Shown here: positions 27,094 through 35,606 of the stretch, in pieces | Layout: each line of letters opens with the position of its first letter | How positions within the stretch are numbered: position 1 is the first letter of the stretch | Assembly (NCBI GenBank): GCA_949283975.1 | Contig: CASDUK010000003.1 | Span: forward strand, 1-64,000 | Direction of reading: 5' to 3' | Source of the DNA: an uncultured Bacillota bacterium | Lineage (GTDB): Bacteria; Bacillota; Clostridia; Christensenellales; UBA1242 | Length of the DNA: 64,000 nucleotides | The notes under the pieces: model-generated | Seen by the model: the letters and a program-made list of their open reading frames with translations, nothing else | What the model was told of the DNA's origin: nothing | The model's database searches: none | Made by a program: the position numbers and the translations under genes

Positions 27094-27391
27094 AACAAAT
27101 ATAAATCTTCTCTTTCCTTTCCTCCCTGGGCTTTTTTGCAATTTCCCTCCGGCGGCTTTTTTTGCAATAAAAAACATCTTAATGCAGTTACCTTTTTTTT
27201 ATAAAAAATATATCTAAATTAATAAAAAAATATATTATATATTAATTGAAATATTAAAAACCAAATTAATTATTAATTAAAAAAAATAAGTATATTAATA
27301 ATTTATTATTAATTGTCAATTAAATATAAACAAGATTTAAAATTAATAAATAAATTAAATATTTAAATTAAATTTAAAATTTTTAAGCGCA
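27094..27391. other. T-rich tail then almost pure A/T stretch
   Basis: After the tRNA come T-rich segments and a hairpin-poor region. From about 27195 to 27380 the sequence is nearly only A and T, with repeated TTAATTAA, TATATTA and AAATTAAAT words. No gene is present. It may be transcription-termination space, a bent or easily melted region, or neutral drift. Confidence 0.5.
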
Positions 27392-27424
27392 AAAAAACCA
27401 GGCTAAATTTTTGTCTGGTTTTTT
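27392..27424 (-). terminator. Terminator of the leucine-rich-repeat gene
   Basis: Stem AAAAAACCAG / CTGGTTTTTT flanking a 13-base loop, directly beyond the stop of the minus-strand gene. Confidence 0.8.
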
Positions 27425-27426
27425 AA

Positions 27427-30276
27427 TTAAAACTTAAGGCTGTTGAATGTCCGTCCTTGTGTAAGTCCCCGCTCCGCTGAAGTTTTCAATTCGCTTCCTC
27501 CGTCTTTAACCCATTTTCCATTTCCATAACCTGGAAGCGCCTCGCTTAAACTCGAATTCTCTTCAACAACAATTTCGGTTAAGTTTGTCAAATTATTGTC
27601 TGTAAACAAGTTGCTTGGAATGCTTTCAACGTTTGCGCCAAGGGTCAACTTAGTTAAGTTTGTGCAATTTCGGAAGACGTCTAAGCTCAAGGTCGAAATG
27701 TTGCCGTTAATTGTAATTTCGGTTAAACCGCTGCAACCATTGAAAGCATCTTGGTCAATTGAGGTCAATTTGCTTGGAAGGCTTATTGAGGTTAAACCGC
27801 TGCAACCAGAGAAAGCTTGAAAGCCAATTGAGGTCACTCCTTCTGGAATTTTTATTGAGGTTAAATTGCTGCAATTAGAGAAAGCACCCTCTCCAATTGA
27901 GGTCAATGTGTTTGGAAGGATTATTGAGGTTAAACTGCTGCAATAAGAGAAAGCAGATTGGCCAATTGAAGTTACTCCTTCTAGAATTGTTATTGAGGTT
28001 AACCTGCTGCAATAAGAGAAAGCAGATTGGCTAATTGAAGTTACTCCTTCTGGGATTGTAATTTCGGTTAAACCACTGCAACTACGGAACGCCTCGCTGC
28101 CAATTGAGGTCACTCCTTCTGGTATTGTGATTGAGGTTAAACCGCTGCAATTATAGAACGCTTGATGGCCAATTGAGGTCAATGTGCTTGGAAGGATTAT
28201 TGAGGTTAAACTGCTGCAATTAGAGAAAGCAGAACCGCCAATTGAGGTCACTCCTTCTGGAATTGTAATTTCGGTTAAACCACTGCAACCAGCGAAAGCA
28301 GCCTCGCCAATTGAGGTCACTCCTTTTGGAATTGTGATTGAGATTAAACCGCTGCAACCATAGAAAGCAGAATTGCCAATTGAATAAACCTTATAAGAAT
28401 TCCCTCCGCTTGGAACTACTGAAGGAATTGTGTAATCTCCAGAAGGAAGAGAATCTGGGTTTGTTCCAGTAACACTTGCGAGTTTTGCCTCGTTGTAGAA
28501 GGTGTAGATCAAATTTCCAACCGGTTGTCTGGTTGAAGGTTTTTGGTTGAACAGGGCGTAATAGGTTCTTGGGCTGTCCATGGTCAGCTCAAAGGAATAG
28601 GTTGATGAAGTTGAAAGGATTTCCATTGTGTTTGGGTCGGTTGATGTTGCCCAAGCAAGGAAAGTTGAGCCAGACGGCGTTGCTCTTAAGGTTATTGTAT
28701 CTCCATAGCTAATTGCTCCTGGCGCAGAAACATTAGCGCTTCCAAGCGAAGAGTCGTTTGGCAGCGCCGTAACTGTAAGAGCCAAGTATGTTCCCGCGCC
28801 TTTGAAGCTTGTAACCTCCGTTGGATCGTCGTCTTTATACCATGTCTCATAACCTGGAAGCGCAACGTCTTTAAGCGCTGACCCCTCTTCAACAACAATT
28901 TCGGTTAAGCGTGTCAAATTATTGTCTGTAAACAAGTTGCTTGGAATGCTTTCAACGTTTGCGCCAAGGGTCAACTTCGTTAAGTTTCTGCAGCCTGAAA
29001 ATGCGTATGACTCTAAGGTCGAAATGTCGCCGTTAATTGTAATTTGTGTTAAACTGCTGCAATTATAGAAAGCATAATCGCCAATTGAAATCACTCCTTC
29101 TGGGATTGTTATTGTGGTTAAACTGCCGCAACTTTCGAAAGCATTATCTCCAATTGAGGTCACTCCTTCTAGGATTGTTATTGAGGTTAAGCTGCTGCAA
29201 TTTCTGAAAGCATTATTTCCAATTGAGGTCACTCCTTCTGGAATTTCGTATGAAGTTTCTGCGTTCCCTATTGCATACGCATAAAGAGTTTCTCCACCGT
29301 CAACAAGAAGCGCCCGCCCGCCATCAGCAATTTTATAATAACTATTTCCATTTCCATAGAAGCCTTCTAAACTGCTGCAATCACAGAAAGCAGAACTGCC
29401 AATTGAGGTCAATGTGCTAGGAAGGGACACTGAGGTTAATTTGCGGCAATTAAAGAAAGCCTCCTCGCCAATTTCTGTCACTCCTTCCGGAATTGTTATT
29501 TCGGTTAAACTGGTGCAATCAAAGAAAGCCCTCTCGCCAATTGAGGTCACTCCCTCTGGAATTGTTATTGAGGTTAAACTGCTACAACGATAGAAAGCAG
29601 AACCTCCAATTGAGGTCACTCCTTCTGGAATTGTAATTTCGGTTAAAACGCTGCAATTTTGGAAAGCATAATCTCCAATTGAGGTCACCCCTTCTGGGAT
29701 TGTTATTGAGGTTAAGCTTCTGCAATTTAGGAAAGCATCGTCACCTATTGAATAAACCTTATAAGAATTCTCTCCGCTTGTTACTGTTGGAGAAATTGTG
29801 TAATCTCCGCCCTGGAAGCTCGAATCCGTACCTGTAATCTCGGCAAGTTTTGCTTCGTTATAGAAAGTGTAGATCAAATCTCCAACCGTTTGTTTGGTTG
29901 GGGGTGTTTGGTTAAAGAGGGCGTAATAGGTTCTTGGGCTGTCCATGGTCAGCTCAAAGGAATAGGTTGATGAAGTTGAAAGGATTTCCATTGTGTCTGG
30001 ATCGGTTGATGTTGCCCAAGCAAGGAAAGTTGAGCCGGACTCTGTTGTTGCGGTTAATTCAACCGTGTCGCCAATGTTAAATATTTCGGCGTTAGAGGCA
30101 ACAGAGCCAAGAGTTTCCATGTTTGGCTTTGCCTGAATTTTAATATTCTGCGTTTCAGATTCATCGATAAGGGTTATTAGATAGTTATATTCTCCGGTTA
30201 CGGACTCCCCTTCATCGGTTGGGGAAAGGGAAATTACGTAGTCAACGCTTTGAAGGCTCCTGGTCCTCCGCGCCAA
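27427..30276 (-). CDS. BspA-like leucine-rich-repeat surface protein, main (frameshifted) part
   Basis: This 949-codon frame encodes the body of a surface protein but has no usable start: the first possible codon, TTG 30276, lacks a ribosome site and signal peptide. The N-terminus with signal peptide lies in the frame at 30242-30667. The two join by a +1 shift near 30242-30250, so the gene is probably interrupted by one base, or it is an assembly error. The protein contains two copies of one block: an InlB-like domain (GSTFLAWATSTDP through RTYYALFNQ), a linker (LIYTFYNEAKLA...GDYTI) and 23-residue LRR_5 repeats (LTSITIPEGVTSIGDYAF). Each block ends with LTKLTLGANVESIPSNLF. There is no LPXTG or C-terminal anchor. 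Confidence 0.8.
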   Translation of the reverse strand: MARRTRSLQSVDYVISLSPTDEGESVTGEYNYLITLIDESETQNIKIQAKPNMETLGSVASNAEIFNIGDTVELTATTESGSTFLAWATSTDPDTMEILSTSSTYSFELTMDSPRTYYALFNQTPPTKQTVGDLIYTFYNEAKLAEITGTDSSFQGGDYTISPTVTSGENSYKVYSIGDDAFLNCRSLTSITIPEGVTSIGDYAFQNCSVLTEITIPEGVTSIGGSAFYRCSSLTSITIPEGVTSIGERAFFDCTSLTEITIPEGVTEIGEEAFFNCRKLTSVSLPSTLTSIGSSAFCDCSSLEGFYGNGNSYYKIADGGRALLVDGGETLYAYAIGNAETSYEIPEGVTSIGNNAFRNCSSLTSITILEGVTSIGDNAFESCGSLTTITIPEGVISIGDYAFYNCSSLTQITINGDISTLESYAFSGCRNLTKLTLGANVESIPSNLFTDNNLTRLTEIVVEEGSALKDVALPGYETWYKDDDPTEVTSFKGAGTYLALTVTALPNDSSLGSANVSAPGAISYGDTITLRATPSGSTFLAWATSTDPNTMEILSTSSTYSFELTMDSPRTYYALFNQKPSTRQPVGNLIYTFYNEAKLASVTGTNPDSLPSGDYTIPSVVPSGGNSYKVYSIGNSAFYGCSGLISITIPKGVTSIGEAAFAGCSGLTEITIPEGVTSIGGSAFSNCSSLTSIILPSTLTSIGHQAFYNCSGLTSITIPEGVTSIGSEAFRSCSGLTEITIPEGVTSISQSAFSYCSRLTSITILEGVTSIGQSAFSYCSSLTSIILPNTLTSIGEGAFSNCSNLTSIKIPEGVTSIGFQAFSGCSGLTSISLPSKLTSIDQDAFNGCSGLTEITINGNISTLSLDVFRNCTNLTKLTLGANVESIPSNLFTDNNLTNLTEIVVEENSSLSEALPGYGNGKWVKDGGSELKTSAERGLTQGRTFNSLKF
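27589..30060 (-). repeat. Duplicated block and tandem 69-bp leucine-rich repeats
   Basis: About 20 imperfect 69-bp units encode the 23-residue LRR_5 motif. On a larger scale, 28561-28680 and 29924-30036 are almost identical, as are 27589-27663 and 28917-28985. The whole InlB-linker-LRR block is therefore present twice, some 1.33-1.36 kb apart. Confidence 0.9.
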
Positions 30277-30667
30277 CCATTACGGATTTTGTTAAATTTG
30301 TTACCGCGCCAATAAGGTCCTCAACTTTTACGAAGAGCGAGCTTTCATTGCTTAGGTTTTTAACATTGATTGCAATTTGAATTTGAATTGGAGAAACGTT
30401 TGGGTCGAAGACGAGCGCTCCCTTTGCCCAGCCAGAAGTGTCCGGCGTTTGGTTGTTTGAAAACTCAAGCTTTGGAAGAGTTATTGGGCCGTTTTCCTGG
30501 CCGGAAATTGTTCCCGTTATTTCGGCATAGACATTCTTTGCCTCAAAGCTAATTGTTCCGCCAAGGCTAAAACTTTCTTGGCGCAGCGCAAACACGCTAA
30601 CAACCAAAAGCGCCAAAACCAAAACAAACATTGAGATTGATGAAATTAACTTTGTTTTTAAACTCAT
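30242..30667 (-). CDS. N-terminal fragment of the leucine-rich-repeat surface protein (signal peptide)
   Basis: A 141-aa frame starting at ATG 30667 behind AGGGGGG. Residues 5-28 are a signal peptide (KLISSISMFVLVLALLVVSVFA). The mature start FSLGGTISFEA resembles that of the exported protein at 43827-45461 (FNLSGSLSYEP). The following domain (VSPIQIQIAINVKNLSNESSLFVKVED) looks like a small beta sandwich. It runs into UGA at 30242, 35 bases past the point where the long repeat frame opens. Read together the two frames make a secreted protein of about 1080 residues. Confidence 0.75.
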   Translation of the reverse strand: MSLKTKLISSISMFVLVLALLVVSVFALRQESFSLGGTISFEAKNVYAEITGTISGQENGPITLPKLEFSNNQTPDTSGWAKGALVFDPNVSPIQIQIAINVKNLSNESSLFVKVEDLIGAVTNLTKSVMVGAEDQEPSKR

Positions 30668-30718
30668 ACTTCCCCCCTAAAATTTATTTTAAGCAATTTT
30701 TTAATATATATTTTTCTA

Positions 30719-30746
30719 ATTTTAACACATTTTGCGCAACATTCAA
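30719..30746 (-). promoter_or_regulatory. Promoter of the leucine-rich-repeat gene
   Basis: Minus strand TTGAAT (30746-30741), 16 bases, TAAAAT (30724-30719) with TGT extension. The leader is about 45 bases and ends in a G6-containing ribosome site (30677-30672). Confidence 0.6.
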
Positions 30747-30783
30747 AACTTTTTGAGCGGAAGTTTTGACAAAATATTACAAA

Positions 30784-30804
30784 AAACCGCGCAAAATTTG
30801 CGCG
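30784..30804 (-). terminator. Terminator of rnpB
   Basis: Minus strand stem CGCGCAAA / TTTGCGCG, then GTTTTTT. Confidence 0.8.
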
Positions 30805-30818
30805 ATTTGTTTTCTTTT

Positions 30819-31161
30819 GTTAGCTAGTCTGTAAGCCGAGTTCTGTATTTGATGGTCATCTATCTAGGCGAACTGTTTCCAGAACGCTCAAGCGGTGTTT
30901 TTAAGAAGCGAGCGAACAACCCATTTGCCTCTTTTAACCTTACTCCGGGCGGGGTTTACATGTGCCGCGCTTGTTACCAAGCGCGCGGTGAGCTCTTACC
31001 TCCCCTTTCCATCCTTACCAAGAAAACTCTTGGCGGTTTATTTCTGTTGCACTTTCCCTAAAGTCGCCTCCGCCGGCAGTTAACCGGCGCCCTGTTCTTT
31101 GGAGCTCGGACTTTCCTCATGCTCTCCACTACAAAGGCATGCGACCATCTGGCTAACTAAC
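30819..31161 (-). ncRNA. rnpB: RNase P RNA, A-type
   Basis: The catalytic RNA that trims tRNA 5' ends with RnpA. On the minus strand the conserved GAGGAAAGTCCGAGCTCC block, AGGGAAAGTGCAACAGAAA, GTAAGAGCTCACCG and the 3' GGCTTACAGACTAGC are all present. Ends are set by P1 pairing (GTTAG 5', CTAAC 3') and by the promoter. Length is about 343 nt. The CAGAAATAAACCGCC and GAGCTCACCG elements fit the ancestral A type rather than the Bacillus B type. The protein subunit gene rnpA is at 57621-57989. Confidence 0.95.
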
Positions 31162-31167
31162 AACTTA

Positions 31168-31196
31168 ATTATACCAAAATTTTTTGTAAATTACAA
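31168..31196 (-). promoter_or_regulatory. Promoter of rnpB
   Basis: Minus strand TTGTAA (31196-31191), 17 bases, TGG-TATAAT (31173-31168). The start falls at 31161, the first base of the RNA. It overlaps the end of the upstream 116-codon gene. Confidence 0.85.
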
Positions 31197-31541
31197 GCCT
31201 CGTTCGCTATCCATTTCTTTTTTAACTGTTTGCGAAAATTCTTCGAAAGTTGATTGCAAAACCAAATTGCCCATTCCTTTTTCTCCAAGTTTCCCTTTGT
31301 ATTCAAAAAACGCTTCGCCATCTTTTCTTCCGAATTCAACTCTTTCGAAATAGTCTAATTTGTCAATTTCATCAATAATGTCCTGTTTTTTTGTGTTTTC
31401 AAGAATTCTTGGAAAAGCAAATCTACACGCCATAACAGCGTTAATAAAAGTAACAAAATATATTTCCTTTTCTCCGTTTCTTGTTAAGTCCTCAATTAAT
31501 GGTCTAACAAAGTCTCTTGCATAAATTGGTCTGTCTTCCAT
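31191..31541 (-). CDS. Hypothetical protein, 116 aa
   Basis: I do not recognise it. The protein is soluble, with a helical N-terminal half (YARDFVRPLIEDLTR, then YFVTFINAVMACRFAFPRILEN) and an aromatic segment (LDYFERVEFGRKDGEAFFEYKG). CGGAGGATA before ATG 31541 is a good ribosome site. It lies just upstream of rnpB and shares its last bases with the rnpB -35 element. Confidence 0.75.
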   Translation of the reverse strand: MEDRPIYARDFVRPLIEDLTRNGEKEIYFVTFINAVMACRFAFPRILENTKKQDIIDEIDKLDYFERVEFGRKDGEAFFEYKGKLGEKGMGNLVLQSTFEEFSQTVKKEMDSERGL

Positions 31542-31580
31542 AATATCCTCCGCAGAATATTTTATTCCACTTTTTTTAAG

Positions 31581-31609
31581 TTGTCAATAGGCTTTTTATG
31601 TGGTAATAT
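31581..31609 (+). promoter_or_regulatory. Promoter of tatD-ksgA, start site on the ATG
   Basis: TTGTCA (31581-31586), 17 bases, TGG-TAATAT (31604-31609), then ATTTCT and ATG. The predicted start is the A of ATG 31616. Confidence 0.75.
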
Positions 31610-31615
31610 ATTTCT

Positions 31616-32446
31616 ATGTTTATTGACATTCATTCTCACATTAACAACGAAGTTTTTGAAAGCGAAATAGAGGGCGTAATTTCCCGGGCAAAAGAGGCCG
31701 GTGTTTTAAAAATTGTTTGCGTTGGTTGCGATTTGGAAAGCTCTAAATCTGCAATTTCGCTTGCAAGCCGTTTCGATTGTGTTTATGCTGCAATTGGCCT
31801 TCACCCAAACGCCGCCTTTGAATTTTCTAAGGAAGTAGAAGATTTTATAACCTCTTCCGCGTCCAACAAAAAAGTTGTTGCAATTGGTGAAATTGGGCTG
31901 GATTACCACGATTTTGAATGGCAAATTGACCAGGCAAGGAGAAAAAACCCCTCTCTTGGCGAAATTTCTAAAGAAGATTTTATTCTAAAACAAAAAGAAA
32001 TTTTTATAAGACAAATTGAACTTGCAAACAAACTCAACCTTCCGGTTATGATCCACATGCGCGAGGCAACAAACGAAACACTAAATATTTTGGAACAAAA
32101 CCGCGCCCTTCTTTCCGCCGGCGGGCTTATGCACTGCTTTAACGGAAGCTTAGAGACAACAATGCGCGTTTTCGACCTTGGCCTTTACATTTCGCTTGGC
32201 GGCGCAATAACTTTTAAAAATTCAAGAACAATGCCAGAGGTTTTGGAGGAAATTGGCCTCTCTCGCATAACGCTTGAAACGGACTGTCCATATCTTTCTC
32301 CCGAACCCTTCCGCGGCAAAAGAAATGAGCCAAAAAACATTCCTTTAATTGCAAAAAAAATTGCAGACTTAACATTTTCTTCCTTAAAAGAGGTTGAAGA
32401 AAAAACAACAAAGAACGCGCTTTGCGTTTTTCCAAGGTTACAATGA
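31616..32446 (+). CDS. tatD: TatD-family metal-dependent deoxyribonuclease
   Basis: A TIM-barrel metallohydrolase of 276 aa. The metal ligands are visible: HSH (residues 6-8), GEIGLDYH (Glu), VMIHMREA, LMHCFNG and the final aspartate in LETDCPYLSPEPFRG. There is an insertion of about 20 residues after LDYHDFEW. It has no Shine-Dalgarno; the promoter places the start at the ATG itself. Its UGA stop overlaps the ksgA ATG (ATGA), a common tatD-ksgA coupling, although rnmV is missing between them. Confidence 0.94.
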   Translation: MFIDIHSHINNEVFESEIEGVISRAKEAGVLKIVCVGCDLESSKSAISLASRFDCVYAAIGLHPNAAFEFSKEVEDFITSSASNKKVVAIGEIGLDYHDFEWQIDQARRKNPSLGEISKEDFILKQKEIFIRQIELANKLNLPVMIHMREATNETLNILEQNRALLSAGGLMHCFNGSLETTMRVFDLGLYISLGGAITFKNSRTMPEVLEEIGLSRITLETDCPYLSPEPFRGKRNEPKNIPLIAKKIADLTFSSLKEVEEKTTKNALCVFPRLQ

Positions 32447-33237
32447 GAACTGAAAAATTTGTTTTTAAGAAAAAATATGGCCAAAATTTTATCTATGACG
32501 GAAATTTGCTTTCCGCAATTGTTTCGGACGCAAAGATAACGCCGGAGACCGAAGTTTTAGAAATTGGCCCTGGAGAGGGAACGCTAACAAAAAAACTTTG
32601 CGCCGCGGCAAAGCGCGTTGTTGCCTATGAAATTGACAGGCAGCTTCAAGCGCCGCTTGGCGCTCTTCAAAGCGAATTTTCAAATCTTGAGGTTATTTTT
32701 CAAGATGCGCTTAAAACCCCAACCGAAGAAATTGAAAAAAATTTTAGCGGCGACTACGTTGTTGTTGCAAATCTTCCATATTACATAACCAGCCCTCTAA
32801 TTTTTAAGTTTCTGGCCTCAAGGGCAAGCTGGCTTACTGTTATGGTTCAAAAGGAAGTTGCCCAAAGGTTTTTGGCAAAGCCAAATTCAAAGGATTATGG
32901 AATTCCAACGGTTATGATTAATTACCGAGCAAATGTTGAATATCTTAGAACTGTTGGGCGAAAAATGTTCACCCCCCAGCCAAACGTTGATTCTGCTCTC
33001 ATTAGAATTGTTAAAGACGAAACCAAACCAAAAGCCAAGGACGAAAAGTTTTTCACAAGCCTTGTTAAAGCGGCTTTTGGGGCAAGGCGAAAAACGCTTC
33101 TAAACAACCTTCTTTCTTTAAATATTTCAAAGGAAAAAATTTTGTCTGCGTTAAACAAATGTTCAATTGCGCCCTCCTCTCGCGCGGAACAACTATCTGT
33201 TTTGGATTTTATTTCTCTTTCAAATTCATTAAATTAA
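32443..33237 (+). CDS. ksgA: 16S rRNA (adenine1518/1519-N6)-dimethyltransferase
   Basis: Dimethylates two adjacent adenines in helix 45 of 16S rRNA during small-subunit assembly. The 264-aa enzyme shows KKKYGQNFIYD, the AdoMet motif LEIGPGEGTLT, the acidic YEIDRQL and the catalytic VVANLPYYITSPL. FTPQPNVDSALIRI and AAFGARRKTLLNNL complete the family pattern. ATG 32443 overlaps the tatD stop and has AAGG five bases upstream. A 21-base longer start is less likely. Confidence 0.95.
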   Translation: MRTEKFVFKKKYGQNFIYDGNLLSAIVSDAKITPETEVLEIGPGEGTLTKKLCAAAKRVVAYEIDRQLQAPLGALQSEFSNLEVIFQDALKTPTEEIEKNFSGDYVVVANLPYYITSPLIFKFLASRASWLTVMVQKEVAQRFLAKPNSKDYGIPTVMINYRANVEYLRTVGRKMFTPQPNVDSALIRIVKDETKPKAKDEKFFTSLVKAAFGARRKTLLNNLLSLNISKEKILSALNKCSIAPSSRAEQLSVLDFISLSNSLN

Positions 33238-33351
33238 TTAAAAAATAACAGAAAAATGCACAAAAAAGCGATTTTTTCGCTTTTTTTCGCGCACAATTGC
33301 AAATTGTTTTTAATATATAATAAATTGAAAAAATATTTTGGGAGAAGTTTT

Positions 33352-34272
33352 ATGAGAGAAAAAACAATAATTCTTTCTTCTCTTGACGGGAGTGATAAAA
33401 AAGCAGTTTTATACATTGAAGCGGCAAGAGATGGATTTTGCGGAAATTTACGGCTTTACAACTTTAAAGAGGAAATAAAGGGAATTTTAACCCTTGGCTT
33501 TCTTTCTTCTGGAAAGGTTTTAAAGGCGGCGCTCACAAATTCCGGCCGAGAGAATTATTCGTTTGAATTTGACTCAGACAACAGTTTTGAAGAATTTTCT
33601 TGCGCTCTTGTTCTTGTTTCTGGCGGAAAGGCAAGCCCAATTCTCTTTGGTTCAACAAATAAAAATGAAAGCCTTCCAGCCCAGCTTTCAAAACATTTTG
33701 ATCTTTTAGATGAAGCAAACCTATCCGCCGAAGAGGTTAAAAAACGCCTTGACGAAGACGGAATTGATTTTTGCCCCGAAGATAAAGAGGAAATTGAGAG
33801 GGTTATTAACGCAAACTTGCAGTGCGCCGACAAATGCGCTAGTTGCAATTACAGAAACGCGTTCTATGGCGCGCCAAGGCAACCTCAGCCGGGCGAAGAA
33901 GTTCCGCTCTATCCAAAGCCCGAAATTGAAAAGACAAGTTTTTATGATGAAATTAAGGGGCAACTTTCTCTTCTTTTTGAAAGATATCCCGAAGAGACAT
34001 TTTTAAACGAAATAATTCCAAACAGCAAATGGGTTAAAGTTGACTATGAAGACAACGGACAATATTTTGTTATTGGGCTTTTATATGAAGAGGGAAAGGT
34101 TGCATATGTTTGCTATGGAATGCCTGGAGAATATACAACCGCTCCCCCGCGCGAGCTTTCTGGAATTTCCCAGTGGCTTCCGCTTGACCCAGAAAAGCCA
34201 AACGAGCTTGGCTATTGGATAATGTATCAAGACGCCGAAACCGGCGAAAATGTTGAAATAAAGATTAGCTAA
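33352..34272 (+). CDS. Conserved-looking hypothetical protein with Cys cluster, 306 aa
   Basis: Not recognised. GGGAGAAG before ATG 33352 sets the start; an upstream start adds 32 implausible residues. The N-terminal part (about 1-110) is rich in beta strands (KTIILSSLDGSDKKAVLYIEA). CADKCASC near residue 165 may bind a metal. The C-terminal domain (SFYDEIKGQLSLLFERYP...WVKVDYEDNGQYFVIGLLYEEGKVAYVCYGMPG) is a compact alpha/beta unit. It is a single gene with terminator. Confidence 0.75.
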   Translation: MREKTIILSSLDGSDKKAVLYIEAARDGFCGNLRLYNFKEEIKGILTLGFLSSGKVLKAALTNSGRENYSFEFDSDNSFEEFSCALVLVSGGKASPILFGSTNKNESLPAQLSKHFDLLDEANLSAEEVKKRLDEDGIDFCPEDKEEIERVINANLQCADKCASCNYRNAFYGAPRQPQPGEEVPLYPKPEIEKTSFYDEIKGQLSLLFERYPEETFLNEIIPNSKWVKVDYEDNGQYFVIGLLYEEGKVAYVCYGMPGEYTTAPPRELSGISQWLPLDPEKPNELGYWIMYQDAETGENVEIKIS

Positions 34273-34275
34273 ATA

Positions 34276-34302
34276 AACTCTGCCCGCTGGGCAGAGTTTT
34301 TT
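34276..34302. terminator. Bidirectional terminator
   Basis: Ten-bp stem AACTCTGCCC / GGGCAGAGTT, GCT loop, T run; lies between convergent genes. Confidence 0.9.
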
Positions 34303-34304
34303 AG

Positions 34305-34670
34305 TTATGACGCTTTTTTCTTCCTCTTTTTTGAAGGCTGGGCAAGACGGTTTTTAGAGTCTCCCCAAAGCTTTTCAAGGTTGTAATAATTTCTTGCTTC
34401 CTCGGTTAAAATTTCAATTAAAACATCTCCAAAATCTAAGATAACCCAATCCCCCGGAAACTCTCCCTCAAGGTTTGAAGTTTTGTTTTTTTCTTCAAAA
34501 AAAACTTTAATTTCGTTTGCTGTTTGGCGCGCAAATTTTTCGTTTGCCGCCGTTGCAATTATAATAAACTTTGCAACCTCGCTTTTCCCGGCAAGGTCGA
34601 AGGCTTCAATGTTTTTTAATTTTTTATCTTCTAAAACGGAAATAAATTCCTTTAAAATTTCATTTTCCAT
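34305..34670 (-). CDS. rsfS: Ribosomal silencing factor
   Basis: Binds uL14 on the large subunit and blocks subunit joining when nutrients are scarce. The 121-aa protein has KNIEAFDLAGKSEVAKFIIIATA, RQTANEI, EGEFPGDWVILDFGDVLIEIL and the EARNYYNLEKLW segment typical of RsfS, followed by a basic tail (SKKRKKKAS). No ribosome site is present. TTGACA-17-TAAAAT ends six bases before the ATG, so the mRNA is predicted to be leaderless. Neighbouring nadD and yqeK, common partners, are absent. Confidence 0.94.
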   Translation of the reverse strand: MENEILKEFISVLEDKKLKNIEAFDLAGKSEVAKFIIIATAANEKFARQTANEIKVFFEEKNKTSNLEGEFPGDWVILDFGDVLIEILTEEARNYYNLEKLWGDSKNRLAQPSKKRKKKAS

Positions 34671-34676
34671 GGGATA

Positions 34677-34705
34677 ATTTTATAAAAAATAAATTTTTTT
34701 GTCAA
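34677..34705 (-). promoter_or_regulatory. Promoter of rsfS, start site on the ATG
   Basis: Minus strand TTGACA (34705-34700), 17 bases, TAAAAT (34682-34677), TATCCC, ATG. Confidence 0.8.
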
Positions 34706-34787
34706 ATATATTAATATTATATGAAAAAATTGGTGTTTTTATAAGCATTGTTTGTTTTGGCAATATTTTTCGGGGAATAATTAACCT

Positions 34788-35597
34788 GTGGTTTTAAAAT
34801 TTTTTAATGTTCTTTTTCGCCTGTTCTTAATTTATTTAATTTGCTTTATTTGGGTTAGATATTTTGTTTCAAGCCTTGGCCTTTGCCTTGCAATAACCTC
34901 AATTTTAACCTTTTCTTTTGAAATTTTAATTAGGTTCTTTTTGGATAGAAAACTTGCAAAAAACAAGCTTAAGGCAGAGGAAGAAAAACTTTCAGAAAAA
35001 ATTTCTTCAAATTTTATCTTTAACCCCAAACTTGCTCAAAGCTATTTTTTAAAACTTGCAAAAATAAACCACCAAGCAAAAAAAGTTGGAGGATATATAG
35101 AAGTTTTTAACAGCGAAAACCAATCTGTAAAAACAATTCTATACCCCTGCTACAGTTTTGTTCCAATCTCTGCTCAAACGCTGGTTGAAATAATTAGAAA
35201 AACAGAAAAAAGCAAGCCAAACAAACTTGTTGTTTGCGGATATATGATTTCAAAGGAGGCGTTTGATGTTGCCAAAAAGCTTCCGGATTTAAAAATTGTT
35301 TTGCTTGGAAGCAAGGAGTGTTTTTTAAAGTTAATTAAGCCCTCTGGAATCTATCCCGAAAATTTAAAGGAAGTTGAGTTTTCTTCAAAGCCGAAATTTA
35401 AAGAACTTTTAAAGGCCGCAATTTCAAAGCAAAGGGCAAAGGGCTATCTGCTTGCATCGTTAATTCTTCTCTTTTCAAGTTTTATTGTTAGAATGAACAT
35501 CTACTATCTCGTCTTTTCTTCAATTCTTTTAATTCTTTCGTTTGTTTGCTATTTTATTCCCGCTGCTGGGCAAAAACTGGACGAAAACATCCTTTAA
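34788..35597 (+). CDS. Membrane protein of unknown function, 269 aa
   Basis: Not recognised. Two N-terminal membrane helices (VLFRLFLIYLICFIWVRYF, LGLCLAITSILTFSFEILI) and two near the C-terminus (YLLASLILLFSSFIV, YYLVFSSILLILSFVCYF) flank a cytosolic domain (about 65-215). That domain has an alternating strand-helix pattern (GGYIEVFNSENQSVKTILYP, NKLVVCGYMISKEAFDVAKKLP, KIVLLGSKECFLKLI). The start is GTG 34788 with AATAAT six bases upstream and no ribosome site, so it may be leaderless. A 55-codon gene follows by 9 bases. Confidence 0.75.
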   Translation: MVLKFFNVLFRLFLIYLICFIWVRYFVSSLGLCLAITSILTFSFEILIRFFLDRKLAKNKLKAEEEKLSEKISSNFIFNPKLAQSYFLKLAKINHQAKKVGGYIEVFNSENQSVKTILYPCYSFVPISAQTLVEIIRKTEKSKPNKLVVCGYMISKEAFDVAKKLPDLKIVLLGSKECFLKLIKPSGIYPENLKEVEFSSKPKFKELLKAAISKQRAKGYLLASLILLFSSFIVRMNIYYLVFSSILLILSFVCYFIPAAGQKLDENIL

Positions 35598-35606
35598 GGA
35601 GAAAAA

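Noticed and set aside
30242-30244. UGA read as an amino acid (code change)
   Set aside because: UGA ends aspS and tatD cleanly, and the two frames here differ by one base, so reassignment would not join them.
27427-30276. CRISPR-like regular repeats
   Set aside because: The 69-bp periodicity is coding LRR_5 repeat with diverged copies and no spacers.
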